In this document: piece by piece, positions 22,684 through 33,529 of the stretch
Position numbering within the stretch: position 1 is the first letter of the stretch
Layout of the letters: every line of letters starts with the position of its first letter
Assembly (NCBI RefSeq): GCF_000204055.1
Contig: NW_006768789.1
Location: forward strand, 259,692-323,691
Source of the DNA: Melampsora larici-populina 98AG31
Taxonomy: Eukaryota > Basidiomycota > Pucciniomycetes > Pucciniales > Melampsoraceae
DNA length: 64,000 nt
Direction: 5' to 3'
The notes under the pieces: generated by a model
What the model was told of the DNA's origin: nothing
Database searches by the model: none
What the model saw: the letters and a program-made list of their open reading frames with translations, nothing else
Translations under genes and position numbers: made by a program

Positions 22684-23904
22684 TTGAACACCTGCAGCAC
22701 GTCGCCCACATTTAGATCACCCAGTCACGGGGAAGACGATTCCAAACCCGAAACGCCCACTCCGTTCGTAGACGCCGACGAATTTACCGGAACACTCATC
22801 ATCACTGAACCATCTAGCCGCGTTAACCCCGATCTGATGGAAGAATTACAACGTCAACTGACTGAACTCACAAATTCGGTCCAGGAAGAACGTCGACTAC
22901 GCCTTGAGGCTGAAGTTCGAACGTTGAATGCCGAGGCCAGGCTCGCTGCGATTGAGGCAACCCAGGCCACTGACGCAGCCAACCAGACACCTCAAACCCC
23001 TGCTCAGACCTCCGAACCTGCTTCTGAGACTGCCGCGCAACCTGCGATGCCCGCTGCTACCCCTAGAGGACCAAAGGTCTCTGTCCCGGATAAATTTAAT
23101 GGGACTAGGGGCGGGCCGGCTGAATTTTTTGCCAGCCAGATTCAGCTTTATATGCTAGCCCACCCTTATTTGTTTACCAACGACCGTAGCAAAGTCGCGT
23201 TTGCTCTTTCCTACTTAACCGGTGCCGCGAGCAGCTGGGCCCAGCCCCTCACCCTTGAACTTTTTGACGCCAACACGAGCCACACCGTCACCTTCGATCG
23301 CTTCGTGACCAACTTTAAAGCAATGTACTTCGACTCCGAAAAGAAGTCGAAGGCAGAGCGAGCCATCAGAGCGCTTACGCAGAAGACGTCTGTAGCAGCC
23401 TATACTCACGAGTTTAATATTCACGTGTCAGCCACGGGTTGGGAAACCTCTACACTTGTCAGTCAATACGAACAAGGATTGAAAAGAGAAATCCGGGTGG
23501 CTATGGTTATGATGCAAGAAGAGTTCAGTAGCATCGAACAGATTGCAAACATGGCTATTAAGATTGACAGCAAGATACACGGTGTAGCCAACTCGTCCAC
23601 AGTCACATTTCACGCACCCGACCCTAATGCTATGGACATATCTTCAGGTTTTGTTTGGTTGTCAGAAGAGGAGAAGGCCAGGCGCATGAGATCCGGTTCA
23701 TGCTTTAAATGTAATCAACAGGGTCATCGGGCGAATGAATGCTCTAGTAGAAGAACTGATAAAGGAAAGGATAGAGGAGGTTATAAAGCCCGTATCGCGG
23801 AATTAGAATTTAAACTAAGTGCGTTAGGAAGTAAAAGCGATGGAGATGTGATTACTACAACTAGTTGTGCTGAATCGTCAAAAAATGGCGGTGCTCAGGC
23901 CTGA
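22684..23904 (+). CDS. gag: Gag with CCHC zinc knuckle
   Basis: About 406 codons. The frame after an in-frame stop opens with TTG at 22684, where homologous elements would be expected to have ATG. The first in-frame ATG is 22837. The start codon may therefore be mutated, or a shorter Gag is made. Residues ~50-85 form a coiled coil (L-x-x-L-x-x-L-x-x-E repeats). Residues ~140-300 look like a retrotransposon capsid fold (P-D-K-F-N-G-T-R-G, then A-L-S-Y-L-T-G-A-A). The knuckle C-F-K-C-N-Q-Q-G-H-R-A-N-E-C sits near the end, followed by a basic region. It forms the particle and binds RNA. Confidence 0.88.
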   Translation: MNTCSTSPTFRSPSHGEDDSKPETPTPFVDADEFTGTLIITEPSSRVNPDLMEELQRQLTELTNSVQEERRLRLEAEVRTLNAEARLAAIEATQATDAANQTPQTPAQTSEPASETAAQPAMPAATPRGPKVSVPDKFNGTRGGPAEFFASQIQLYMLAHPYLFTNDRSKVAFALSYLTGAASSWAQPLTLELFDANTSHTVTFDRFVTNFKAMYFDSEKKSKAERAIRALTQKTSVAAYTHEFNIHVSATGWETSTLVSQYEQGLKREIRVAMVMMQEEFSSIEQIANMAIKIDSKIHGVANSSTVTFHAPDPNAMDISSGFVWLSEEEKARRMRSGSCFKCNQQGHRANECSSRRTDKGKDRGGYKARIAELEFKLSALGSKSDGDVITTTSCAESSKNGGAQA

Positions 23905-26900
23905 GCGATGTGCCTATCCTGAGCAATTGTGGGGTAATAGCTGAAATTGAACTTGATGCAAGTAGAATCTTAACGTGCAATGCAAACGATCCACGTGTTT
24001 TCCTCCAATGTTCATTATCAACATCCAATTACCCACGCGCCACATCAACCAATCCCTTATTTCCTAACTTTCTTATAGACTCAGGTGCCACGCACGACGT
24101 GCTGAGTGAGACTTTTGCCCAAAAGACTGGTCTTATCAACCACGCAGTGTGTGCAACACAAGTCGTGACAGGATTCGACGGTTCAAGAAGCCACGCCTCT
24201 TTCGAAACCAACCTATTTCTGGACCATGACACCGAACCGACCCATTTTATCATCACGCGTATCAAAGACTCATATGACGGAATTCTCGGCATTCCATGGA
24301 TCAAGAAGAACCATCGACGCATAAATTGGCAGACAGGTACAGTCAGCTCGTATCACCACGACATTGCGACTGCATCTGCAGTTTCGTCAACTCCGCAACC
24401 ACCCTCGCAAGCCCAAGGTCTGGAGCCCAGGAGGGACGCTAGGAACTTTGACGAGGGGGCCGCTGTCACAATTGATATGCATCAGCCCCCGCAATGTGAG
24501 TACGATATGACCATTCCCCAGATGTTCACCGAAACAGCTAGCAAGCTTTATACTCCCCAAAATTCACAGATCCCAACGACCCCTCGAACGCTACCGACAA
24601 CAACTACCCTCAACAACCCCATTCATGTTATCAAAAACCTTCAACAGTCCAACCCACAGATTGAAGAGACTCAGGAGCACGCTGCAGCTGATTCATCAGC
24701 TTCGTCTACGCCGCACACAACCCCGTTTGGTCACAAAGTTGAGCCCACGAGGGACGCTAGGCACAGTGACGAGGGGATGTGTACCATTTCTGATACATTA
24801 GCATCCCCGCAGTGTGAGTCCGCCCCAGCCCATAATCCCTTACCCGTTGAAGCAGCTGGCAAGCCAGTATCTCCTCCTATATCACAGATTGACCGTATTC
24901 GAACATCGAACATCGTGAATTGTCCAAATGACCCGAGTGGCCCTTCAAGTTTGTCCTATGCAGCTGTTGCGACAGCTTCGTCCAATCCGAAAAAATCCCT
25001 TTTCAAGCCAGGATTGGAGCCGCAAGGGCACGCTAGGAAATGTGACAAGGGGGCCGCTATCAATATTGATGTGCATCAGCCCCCGCAATGTGAGTTCAAT
25101 CACGGTTTAATCCCCCATGCCATAGAAACAGCTGGCCAGCCCTTACATTTCCAAAACAGGCCCCTTATCATCGATACGGCTAAAACCTCGTGGTCGACTT
25201 TGGCCAGAATAGCTGCAGATGAGAAGGCAAAACTACCTGCCAAGACCGTTGAGGAAATGGTACCAACGTATTACCATCGTCACCTCCATCTCTTTCAGAA
25301 GTCAAAGGCCCAATGCCTACCTCCTAGACGCAAGTATGATTTCCGGGTGGATTTGGTGCCAGGTGCACAACCTCAAGCCGGTAGGATCATTCCCCTATCA
25401 CCGGCAGAGGAGGCGGTCCTAGACGAAATGATCAAGACAGGTTTAGACAACGGCACCATCAGGAGGACGACATCCCCATGGGCCGCGCCAGTGCTTTTCA
25501 CCGGGAAAAAAGACGGCAATCTACGCCCATGTTTTGACTACCGAAGACTGAATGCTTTGACGGTGAAGAACCGATATCCACTGCCTCTGACGATGGACCT
25601 AGTTGATAGCCTGCTAGATGCGGATCGGTTCACCAAACTAGATATGCGCAATGCATATGGTAACCTACGCGTCAAGGAAGAATCCGAAGACATACTGGCA
25701 TTCATCTGCAAACAAGGACAGTTTGCGCCCTTAACGATGCCGTTCGGACCTACAGGAGCCCCTGGTTACTTTCAGTTTTTCATTCAAGACATCATGGTAG
25801 GACGAATAGGCAAGGACACTGCTGCGTATCTCGATGATACGATGATCTATACGAAGAAGGGAGTTCGCCACGAAAGCGCGGTTGACAGCGTGTTGGACAT
25901 ATTCAACAAACATCAGCTTTGGCTCAAACCCGAAAAATGCGAGTTCTCAAGATCTGAAGTCGAATACCTTGGCCTCTTAATTTCAAAGAACAAAGTCAAG
26001 ATGGACCCCGCAAAAGTGAAAGCGGTGAAGGATTGGCCAGCTCCTAAGAACACAAACAAACTCCAACGGTTCATTGGCTTTGCTAACTTTTACAGGAGGT
26101 TTATAGACCAATTCTCTAAGACAACACAACCACTTCATGACTTGACAAAGCTCAACAAACCTTATGTTTGGAATAACGCCTGCGAAACCTCTTTTGAAAA
26201 ACTCAAGACTGCATTCACGTCAGCACCCATTCTGAAAATCACGGATCCCTACAGGCCCTTCATACTAGAATGCGATTGCTCTGATTTCGCGCTAGGCGCT
26301 ATCCTTTCACAGAGATCGGATGACAATGGCGAAATTCACCCAGTGGCTTATCTATCACGGTCACTGGTACAGGCAGAAAGAAATTACAAAATCTTTGACA
26401 AAGAGCTATTGGCAATTGTAGCATCTTTCAAGGAATGGCGCCACTACCTTGAGTGCAACCCAAACCGACTCGAAGTGATAGTGTACACGGATCACCGAAA
26501 TTTGGAAACCTTCATGACTACCAAACAACTCACTTGCCGACAAGCAAGATGGGCAGAAACACCTGGCTGCTTTGACTTCGTTATTAAATTTCGACCAGGA
26601 CGGAAATCTGATAAACCCGATGCACTATCTCGGAGGCCCGATCTTAAGCCTTCAGAGGCTGAAAGACTAACATTTGGACAACTACTGAAACCCGAAAACA
26701 TTGGACCTGATACGTTTACCACCGATTCAGCTAACATTGACTCATTCTTCTTAGACGAATCAATTGACCTAGAAGATGCCGAGAAGTGGTTCGAAATTGA
26801 CGTGATGGGATGCTCAGACATCGAAGCCAAGCCAGAGGAGACCGACGGAGTGCTGAGTGACATCAAGATTTTAGAATTGATACGAGAAGCCAACCCAACG

Positions 26901-28346
26901 GACAAACAAATTACAACGCTCATGGAATCAGTCACAAATCCCATATCTGCCAATATGAAGAAACTCACATGGATGTACGAAGTGAAGGATGGAATCTTAT
27001 ACAGACACGGCAAAGTAGAAGTACCAAATGATGACAACGTCAAGTTCAACATATTACGAAGCCGACACGATACACTCCTAGCAGGACACCCAGGACGGAA
27101 TAAAACGCTCAGTCTCACAAAACGGTGTTTTACCTGGCCTTCACAGAAAGCTTACGTCAACCGGTACGTAGATGGATGTGATTCCTGTTTACGAATCAAA
27201 TCTTCGACACAGAAACCATTCGGAACCTTACAACCACTACCGATACCGGCTGGGCCTTGGACCGACATATCATATGACTTGATCACAAAACTGCCAATCT
27301 CCAACGGATGCGATAGTATACTCACTGTGGTGGATCGACTTACTAAAATGGCTCATTTTATCCCCTGTAAAGAAACCATGAAGGCAGAAGAATTAGCGGA
27401 TTTGATGATCAACAACGTGTGGAAGTTACACGGTACACCAAAGAGTATAGTATCAGATAGAGGCAGCATCTTCGTATCCAAAATCACTCAACAATTGGAT
27501 AGGAGATTGGGTATTAAACTACATCCTTCAACAGCGTACCACCCTCAAACTGATGGTCAATCGGAGATAGTGAATAAAGAAATTGAAGCTTACTTACGAC
27601 ATTTTGTTGACTACAGACAGGAAAATTGGGAAGCACTGCTTCCAACGGCAGAATTTGTGTACAACAACCGGGACCACGAGTCAATAGGAGTATCGCCTTT
27701 TAAGGCCAACTACGGATTCAACCCAATGTTTAACCTAATCCCGTCGTCAGAACAATGCATCCCTTTAGTAGAAGAACGACTAAAACTGATTCAGGACGTT
27801 CAAAAAGAACTGACAGTTTGTTTAGAATTAGCACAGGAATCAATGAAGCACCAATTTGACAAGCATGTACGACAAAACCCAAAATGGAAAGAGGGAGATG
27901 AAGTTTGGTTAGATTCAAAAAATATTACAACCACGAGACCAAGCCCCAAATCAGGACATTGATGGCTTGGTCCTTTCAATATCAGTAAAGTAATCTCAAG
28001 CACTGCTTACGCGCTAAACCTTCCACTCTCTATGAAGGGGATACATAATACTTTTCACGTTTCACTTTTACGCAAGCACAATCCAGATACAATCGAACAA
28101 CGGGTACAGGACGAGAGACCAGCAATTGAAATTGAAGGTGAAGACGAATGGGAAGTCTCAGCAATATTGGATTGTAGAGTAAGAAGAAACAGAAAAGAGT
28201 ATTTAGTGAATTGGACAGGATTTAATTCAAGCCACGACTCGTGAGAACCAGAATCAAACCTCAAGAATTGTAAAGATTTATTAAAAGAATTCAAGAAGCG
28301 ATTTCCTAACACTGAAAAGAAGAAAAAGGCACGGAGAAGAATGTGA
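23874..28346 (+). pseudogene. pol: Pol: protease, RT, RNase H, integrase, chromodomain, with two internal stops
   Basis: It is read in the -1 frame from the gag overlap. The order is protease (D-S-G-A at about 24079), a long linker with three copies of an L-E-P...A-R...Q-C-E repeat (24418-25095), reverse transcriptase (L-D-M-x-N-A-Y, then Y-L-D-D at about 25830), RNase H (E-C-D-C-S-D-F-A-L-G), and integrase. The integrase has an HHCC finger, then T-V-V-D-R, S-D-R-G and the E of the D-D-E triad. A chromodomain ends the protein. TGA codons at 27960-27962 (between integrase core and tail) and 28242-28244 (at the conserved Trp position of the chromodomain) truncate it before the natural end at 28346. 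Both can be explained by one C-to-T or G-to-A change. Core enzymes are intact upstream of the first stop. Confidence 0.9.
23880..23906 (+). promoter_or_regulatory. -1 programmed frameshift signal between gag and pol
   Basis: The heptamer A AAA AAT (23880-23886) is in phase with the gag codons AAA AAT. Six bases later comes the perfect palindrome GCTCAGGCCTGAGC (23893-23906), able to form a hairpin. The pol frame is -1 relative to gag and opens right after a TGA at 23871. The overlap is thus only 23874-23904, and the heptamer lies inside it. A further CTGAGC at 23919-23924 could add a pseudoknot. Confidence 0.72.
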
Positions 28347-28387
28347 GAGGGCTAAGCTTTTTCCCAAGTGGTTTTTTAACGCTGCCC

Positions 28388-28444
28388 GGGGGGGGGAGAT
28401 TGCAGAGCTTGCAAAAGGGAGCTTGGGCATTAAAGGCGGGATAA
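28388..28444 (+). promoter_or_regulatory. purine-rich tract region before the 3' LTR
   Basis: A run of nine G followed by AGA sits at 28388-28399, and a second purine-rich stretch (AAAGGCGGGATAA) abuts the LTR. The one touching the LTR is the expected plus-strand primer. The G run is stronger but 46 bases away. Confidence 0.45.
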
Positions 28445-28623
28445 TGTTACGAGTCCGTCTGTGAAAGGTCTAACACATACATATCACAGATTGAACACTA
28501 TATTGTATACACACCACTAGCTAGATGTTGTTCCTTTTCCTTCATCCGACAATCTCGTAATAGGACTAGACAGTATCAGGATTCCTCACTCCAGTCCCAA
28601 AGACCCAACCCTGAGCCTTAACA
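28445..28623 (+). repeat. 3' LTR
   Basis: Identical in sequence to the 5' LTR except G for T at base 7 (TGTTACGAG). It is followed by the target copy CTCCA. Confidence 0.95.
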
Positions 28624-29760
28624 CTCCACCAATAGGTAAAACAGTTTTATAAGGAATGAACTTGATTCCCCTTGCAGGCAAAAACTTGACAAGTGCACTC
28701 AATGACCAAATTACGGCCACTGTGAAGCTTGCATGTGATTGTTGGGACTTCAGGATCCAATGCTGAGCAAGTTGGATCACATGACTGGTATCCCCAATTT
28801 GTTTGAGACCACAAACATATGGGAACAATGTGTGTTGGTGAGTTTGAAGGTGAGACATCCACAGGAACTCACTGCTTGATCTTCTACATCAATAGGACAC
28901 ATTACAGTCCAACCCTGGGCCAGCAACACAGGTGTTGCATGCTGCGCTGCACTTGTGTTGCGGTTTTTCTGACCACACCACAGCAGGAAATCAATTTCAA
29001 AGTTGCAGCCTGACCCGCTGCACAACAAGATGTGTCAAATTTTGAGTTATTTTGGGTTGCAACAACATTTGTTGTGTTACTGCCCAAAAAAATCAAAATT
29101 CAACATTTTTTTGGCGTGTTGCACCTGTTGTGTTGCGCAACACCTTGACCGCCGCAAAACCCAGCCAAACCTTTTGTTGTTGCGGTACTTACCGCAATGC
29201 AGCGTCTGCCGTTGAGTCTTTTTGCGTGTTGCGGAGCAATGCACAAAAAAACATGCGTTCTGTGGCCCGGTGCGTTGCTGGCACAGGGTTGTTACAGAGG
29301 CTTTGATTAAAGGACCAAAACAGGAGATGGGTGGCCCATCAGAGGAAGAAGTGAGATGGGCTTCATGAGTGTGTTTGAAGTCCTATTAGTATCTTTTGTA
29401 GGGGTTGAATCAACCAGGCTTTCATTATCACCAATGGTGGGAGTTGTATCAAGTACAATAGTTAATTCAACTCCAGAGTTCAAGCCCTTTGGCCAGGCCT
29501 GCAGAAGGTTGATTTCTGGATATTTAGACCGGATGTGCACTGCATAAGTCCAATCAATTTTGACATCACCACAAGGTCTGCTGAGCCAGTCCACAGTGAA
29601 AATTGTAGTAAGATCCTCAGGCTCTACCACAGTCATATTGAAGATGATCAAGATCCGGTTTCATGCAAGTTTTCCCTTCCAAAAAACTCTTGCAGTCTCA
29701 ATTTGAAACCTGAGCTTTTGAATGGCCTCAAGAGGGTTTGGTATTGACAAGATATGTCTG
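28624..29760 (-). pseudogene. decayed minus-strand gene hit by two transposons
   Basis: Read on the minus strand, a 345-base open stretch (29651-29307) is followed by the hAT MITE. Protein-like sequence then continues in changing frames (28909-28640) with conserved-looking C, W and P residues. The retroelement inserted just beyond it. Upstream of 29651 further coding-like words (an I-Q-K-L-R-F-Q-I-E segment) run into a stop. Frame changes and the inserts make it non-functional. I do not recognise the family. Confidence 0.45.
28910..29291. mobile_element. hAT-type MITE
   Basis: A 382-bp element starting CAACCCTGGGCCAGCAACAC and ending with the reverse complement of CAACCCTGTGCCAGCAACGC. Flanking sequences TTACAGTC (28902-28909) and TTACAGAG (29292-29299) share six of eight bases. 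Its interior is packed with GTTGCG/TTGTTGCA words, like the subterminal repeats of hAT copy 1. It has no gene, so it would need a transposase from elsewhere. Confidence 0.75.
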
Positions 29761-32014
29761 CTGTGATGAATTTGAGAGAGGATCCATAAGAAAAAGATCT
29801 TGATATCAAAAAATACAGATCCCAAGGGTGTGAAGATCATCTAGAGAATATGTCATAGCAGTGCACTGCAAGATTTGCTGTGCTTTACCTTTCTGTTGCT
29901 TATCAAATCTCAGGATAACCTATGAAGAAGCAACCTGGAAGTTGGGTTTGGCTTCTTTTTATCTTGAGACTACATACCTCCATATCCCATAAATTCAGCT
30001 ACATAAGAATCCAAGTCAATAATTTTATACAAAAAGTCTTGATGTCATTTTGAAATTCAGAATTGATGATTCAAACAGATAGAAAGATGACTTGGGTGAA
30101 GACTTGTGGTCAATAGTGTTGCTGAATGATTATTTAAAGGGAATGGGAACAAGATGATTCCTGAGAAATATAATCAAAGACCAAAAACACTTGCTCCAAA
30201 AACCTATTGCACCAACATTCTTTGTCATGTTCAGTGTTCATGGTGCACATGTTCCACCAGAAGATTCCTACAACATGGTTATGCGAATGTGGTTACAAAC
30301 CTTTGAAGATATTGGCCAGAGTGAAAATGTCTTTCATCCACAACAAATGTAAATTCTTATTTCTTTTGCAAGAAAATTCAGTCTAGACATTTTGGTGATA
30401 CCCTTTGTGTCTAAAGCCTCATTAAAAGATCCAAGTGATATTAGTTCAGTCCTTCAAACCAAATATGCTGTGTCAAAATGATGATTGCTTGCACATAATC
30501 CCCAATACTCACCCTGAAATTTGACTACTCTTGAGATTATTGAGTTTTCAGTGATATGGAATGACATATTTTGGTCTACAATTTCTGGGTACATATCATA
30601 CAAATGAAATGATATAGAGCAAAACTGCCCCTTATCCTAATCCCAAACCGGTCGACCAAACCCTTGGGCCTCACCTAATCCTAACCAATCCTACAAGATG
30701 CAATCAGCTTTTGTCTACATAGTCTTGGGAATTGGATCACAGAATGAACAGAATAGGAAAAAACTGCCCTGACCAAGCCTAACCCCTAAACAACCCTTGG
30801 CCCACCAGTGCTAACCTATCCTAACCTATCCTAACAAAGCCTACCAGGCCTAACAAGCCTACCAAGCCTAACAAGGCCTTCACAAATCCTAATAAATCCT
30901 GACCCATGATAATGAATCCTAATCAATCCTAACAAATCACAAAAGCCTAACAAGGCCTATCAAAGCCTAACAAGCCCTAACCTACCCCAATAAAGCAAAC
31001 ATCAATATGAGCAGTGTGATTAAAATCAGCCGAGTTTTGAAGGGAAATCTTACAAATCAGACATATTTGACACGACTGATGCTGATCGAATGCTGACCAA
31101 GCATATATACCCAAGCCGTACCATTCCTGAACCAAGCGCAAGGATTATGTAGTTTGAGAAGTGACAACCAAAATCCTGACTTTTGAATCGGCAACTTACG
31201 AAACAAACGAGCTTGACGTTTAACCTTTTCAAGATTTGCAATCAAGAGTCAAGACTGATGATCTCGGGACCCGTAATGCCGGACACGGGACTGACCTCGG
31301 ATACTTACACAGCCGATACTTGGCTCCGTCGGTGCAGCTCCGTGATGTTCGAAAAAATGCGAGGAAATGCGAGAGTCGATTTGAATTTTTGTTGAACAAC
31401 GCTTGAATTTGTGATTTAAATTCTCCGTCGAAGCGAAAGGTTGATTCCGTGCGTTTGGTTGATTTGAAGACATCTTTTTTTAATTTTTAAAGTTTTACAA
31501 GCGAGAAGTTGTGTACATACGTGAAACGATGATCAAGTTCAACGATGAGATTTGAATTGAATTGAATCTAAACTTTAAATCAAAGAGAAAGAGTCATGTA
31601 ACTTCCAATCGATAAACAAACAAACACCATCATTCACCATCATATCTATAATCTTCTAGTATACCATCAAACCTCATCACTTCAAGTCATATAACTCATA
31701 TACTCAAACTTCAAAGCCATTTACGATTTAATTTACTTGACTAGCTTAAATGTGAAATCAGTTTAAATTCAAATCAATCCAGTCCAACTCTTAATCAACT
31801 CAATTCTCTTCATCATTCGATTCACACTTTATGAAATCTAAAATCTAATAATCACCATCACTAAATGTTAGTGATTCAATCCTATCCTAAAACCCAATCA
31901 TCACTAAACCAATCTTTTGTTTACTTTCTCAGAACATTTATTCGAATTTCAACTTTATCACCATTAACTTAACCCACAGACAGTCTTATCCAAACCCAAA
32001 CCATCATTCATCAA
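29761..32014. other. intergenic, repeat-rich
   Basis: No credible gene was seen. 30640-30990 is an irregular CCTAA-type array (listed separately). Short opposing frames at 31050-31480 have no features. From about 31500 to 32014 the sequence becomes rich in CA, TCA and CTT words, probably the promoter and leader of the next gene. Confidence 0.45.
30640..30990. repeat. degenerate CCTAA-rich short tandem array
   Basis: More than twenty imperfect copies of words such as CCTAACAAG, CCTAACC and CCTAATCAAT occur in a row, all on one strand. The spacing is irregular (about 8-11 bases). The unit resembles, but is not identical to, the fungal telomere repeat CCCTAA. Confidence 0.6.
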
Positions 32015-32839
32015 ATGAATCCAAGTCAACTATTCTCAGAAGTAGCAAGACAAAACAAATTATTAAAAGAAACCATTGATTCGTTTCAATTCACATTATC
32101 AGACACAGAAGAACCAGAGAGTCCCTTGAACGCAACAGATCGAGAAGAAGAAGATCTAATCTCGAACCTATCCTACATCCCAAGCTCCTCACCAACCCTA
32201 AGTAGTAGTAGTAGTAGTAGTAGTACACTCAGTAGTACTTCTTCAACTTTGACTACCCATTCCATTCAACAAATCAGGATCGAAACCTTGATTGATTTAC
32301 TAAACAAACAAGAATCTCGACTCGATTTACTAGAAGGATTCGGAAATGAAGTGTTGTTGAATACGGCTTTACCTATTTATAGAGGATCGAATCATCCAAA
32401 CGAAATCTCGATTCAAGAATGGTGTAGGATAATTTCCAATCGATTAAACTCACTAAAACCTATCAATAAGTTCAATAACACTTTCAACTCGAAATCAGTA
32501 CTGATCCTAATCTATAATCATTTAGATTTAAAACCTTTAAAGTTATTAATCAATTTATTAGAAAGGAATAAAACATTAATCGAATCTAAGTTTCCTGAAC
32601 AAATCCCGCCCAAGTTTCGGATTCCTTCTTCTACCGCTTCTTCTGGGTTTCAAGAAGATCTCAAGTTTGAATGGTTGGATTTGTTGGATTATCCTCTTAG
32701 GTTACATGTGCTTAGACATCCTAGAGCTTTGTTGAATTTACTTCAGTCTAAGTTTACGGAAATGGATCAAAGACCTAGGTCTTTAAAAGATTTAAATCGG
32801 ATCGAAATCAAACCTGGTGATTCGTTATTATTAAGATAA
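32015..32839 (+). CDS. unknown conserved-looking protein, 274 residues
   Basis: Single exon with a good start context after a long pyrimidine- and CA-rich leader. Residues 1-50 are acidic with a coiled-coil start. Residues ~58-85 are a serine/threonine tract encoded partly by an AGT microsatellite (about 32203-32240). Residues ~90-274 are helical and leucine-rich with regular heptad-like spacing (I-x-x-L-I-D-L-L, then L-x-L-L-I-N-L-L). There is no signal peptide or membrane segment, and the family is not recognised. Codon use (TTA, AGA, GAA rich) matches the housekeeping genes nearby, which supports a real gene. Confidence 0.7.
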   Translation: MNPSQLFSEVARQNKLLKETIDSFQFTLSDTEEPESPLNATDREEEDLISNLSYIPSSSPTLSSSSSSSSTLSSTSSTLTTHSIQQIRIETLIDLLNKQESRLDLLEGFGNEVLLNTALPIYRGSNHPNEISIQEWCRIISNRLNSLKPINKFNNTFNSKSVLILIYNHLDLKPLKLLINLLERNKTLIESKFPEQIPPKFRIPSSTASSGFQEDLKFEWLDLLDYPLRLHVLRHPRALLNLLQSKFTEMDQRPRSLKDLNRIEIKPGDSLLLR

Positions 32840-33529
32840 ATCTCTCTCTCTTCCTCTCTTTCGAAAAATTCATGTTTTGTTTATTGTGTTTTTTTGGTGC
32901 GTTATGAAGCAAAGCAAAAAAAAGTTAATGTTGGTGGGGTGGGTTTGATATCTTTGTATAACTATTACTTTTTCTTCTCTTTTGACAATTCATTTCAAAC
33001 TACCAAACTTTTTTTCATACATATCTTTTTTTGTCATACATATCTTTCTTTTTTTATATACATCTTTCTTTTTTTTCTATCCTTTGAATCGTTTTCTATC
33101 CATCTTCATTCCAAGAACATTCGTTTTTTCTTTTCCTTTCACTTTTGTTTTCGATTACTTTTTTTCATTCTTTTATTATCTTAATTAACTTTGTTATAAT
33201 ATACGTATATATATATCAAGATTTATGTTGTAAGAAAAAAAAAATTGAAAGTTTTGAAAAGTTTTGAAAAGAATAAAAATTCAAGAAAATTTGATTCATA
33301 CATTTGGCTGACTTAAGAAGAGGACTGAAGTTTGAGTTTTTTTTGGGTTTTTTAGGAGTTTGAACCAGGCGGTATTTTTTTGGGGTTATGAAAGGTTTGA
33401 TTGATTCACAAAAAAATCTGTCAAACAGAGTTTACAGCTGTTCAAAGAAATTCATGTTTCATGTATCCAGAAATGATGCCTAGATAATCAGTGGGTGTGT
33501 GTAATATTTGATTAGACAAGTAAATACTG

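Larger units (their letters stand above)
22319..28623 (+). mobile_element. Ty3/Gypsy LTR retrotransposon (chromovirus)
   Basis: The full-length element is 6,305 bp. It is bounded by 179-bp LTRs that begin TG and end CA, and by the 5-bp target duplication CTCCA (22314-22318 and 28624-28628). The LTRs differ at one visible position (base 7), so insertion was recent. The order is gag, protease, reverse transcriptase, RNase H, integrase, chromodomain, as in Metaviridae. Gag and pol are in different frames. Pol has two stop codons near its end, so this copy is probably not autonomous. Confidence 0.95.

Noticed and set aside
23910..23912. GTG as an independent start for Pol
   Set aside because: The pol frame is already open upstream within gag and a slippery heptamer is present. 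Eukaryotic GTG starts are very rare.
24029..27118. Several minus-strand ORFs within pol (24029-24322, 24731-24913, 26492-27118)
   Set aside because: Antisense shadows of a strongly coding frame.
28388..28444. LTR longer than 179 bp, starting at the G run
   Set aside because: Sequence upstream of the 5' LTR does not match, and CTCCA duplications fit the 179-bp boundaries.
22319..28623. A tRNA primer site after the 5' LTR
   Set aside because: The bases after the LTR do not start TGG or match a tRNA 3' end. A self-complement is found instead.
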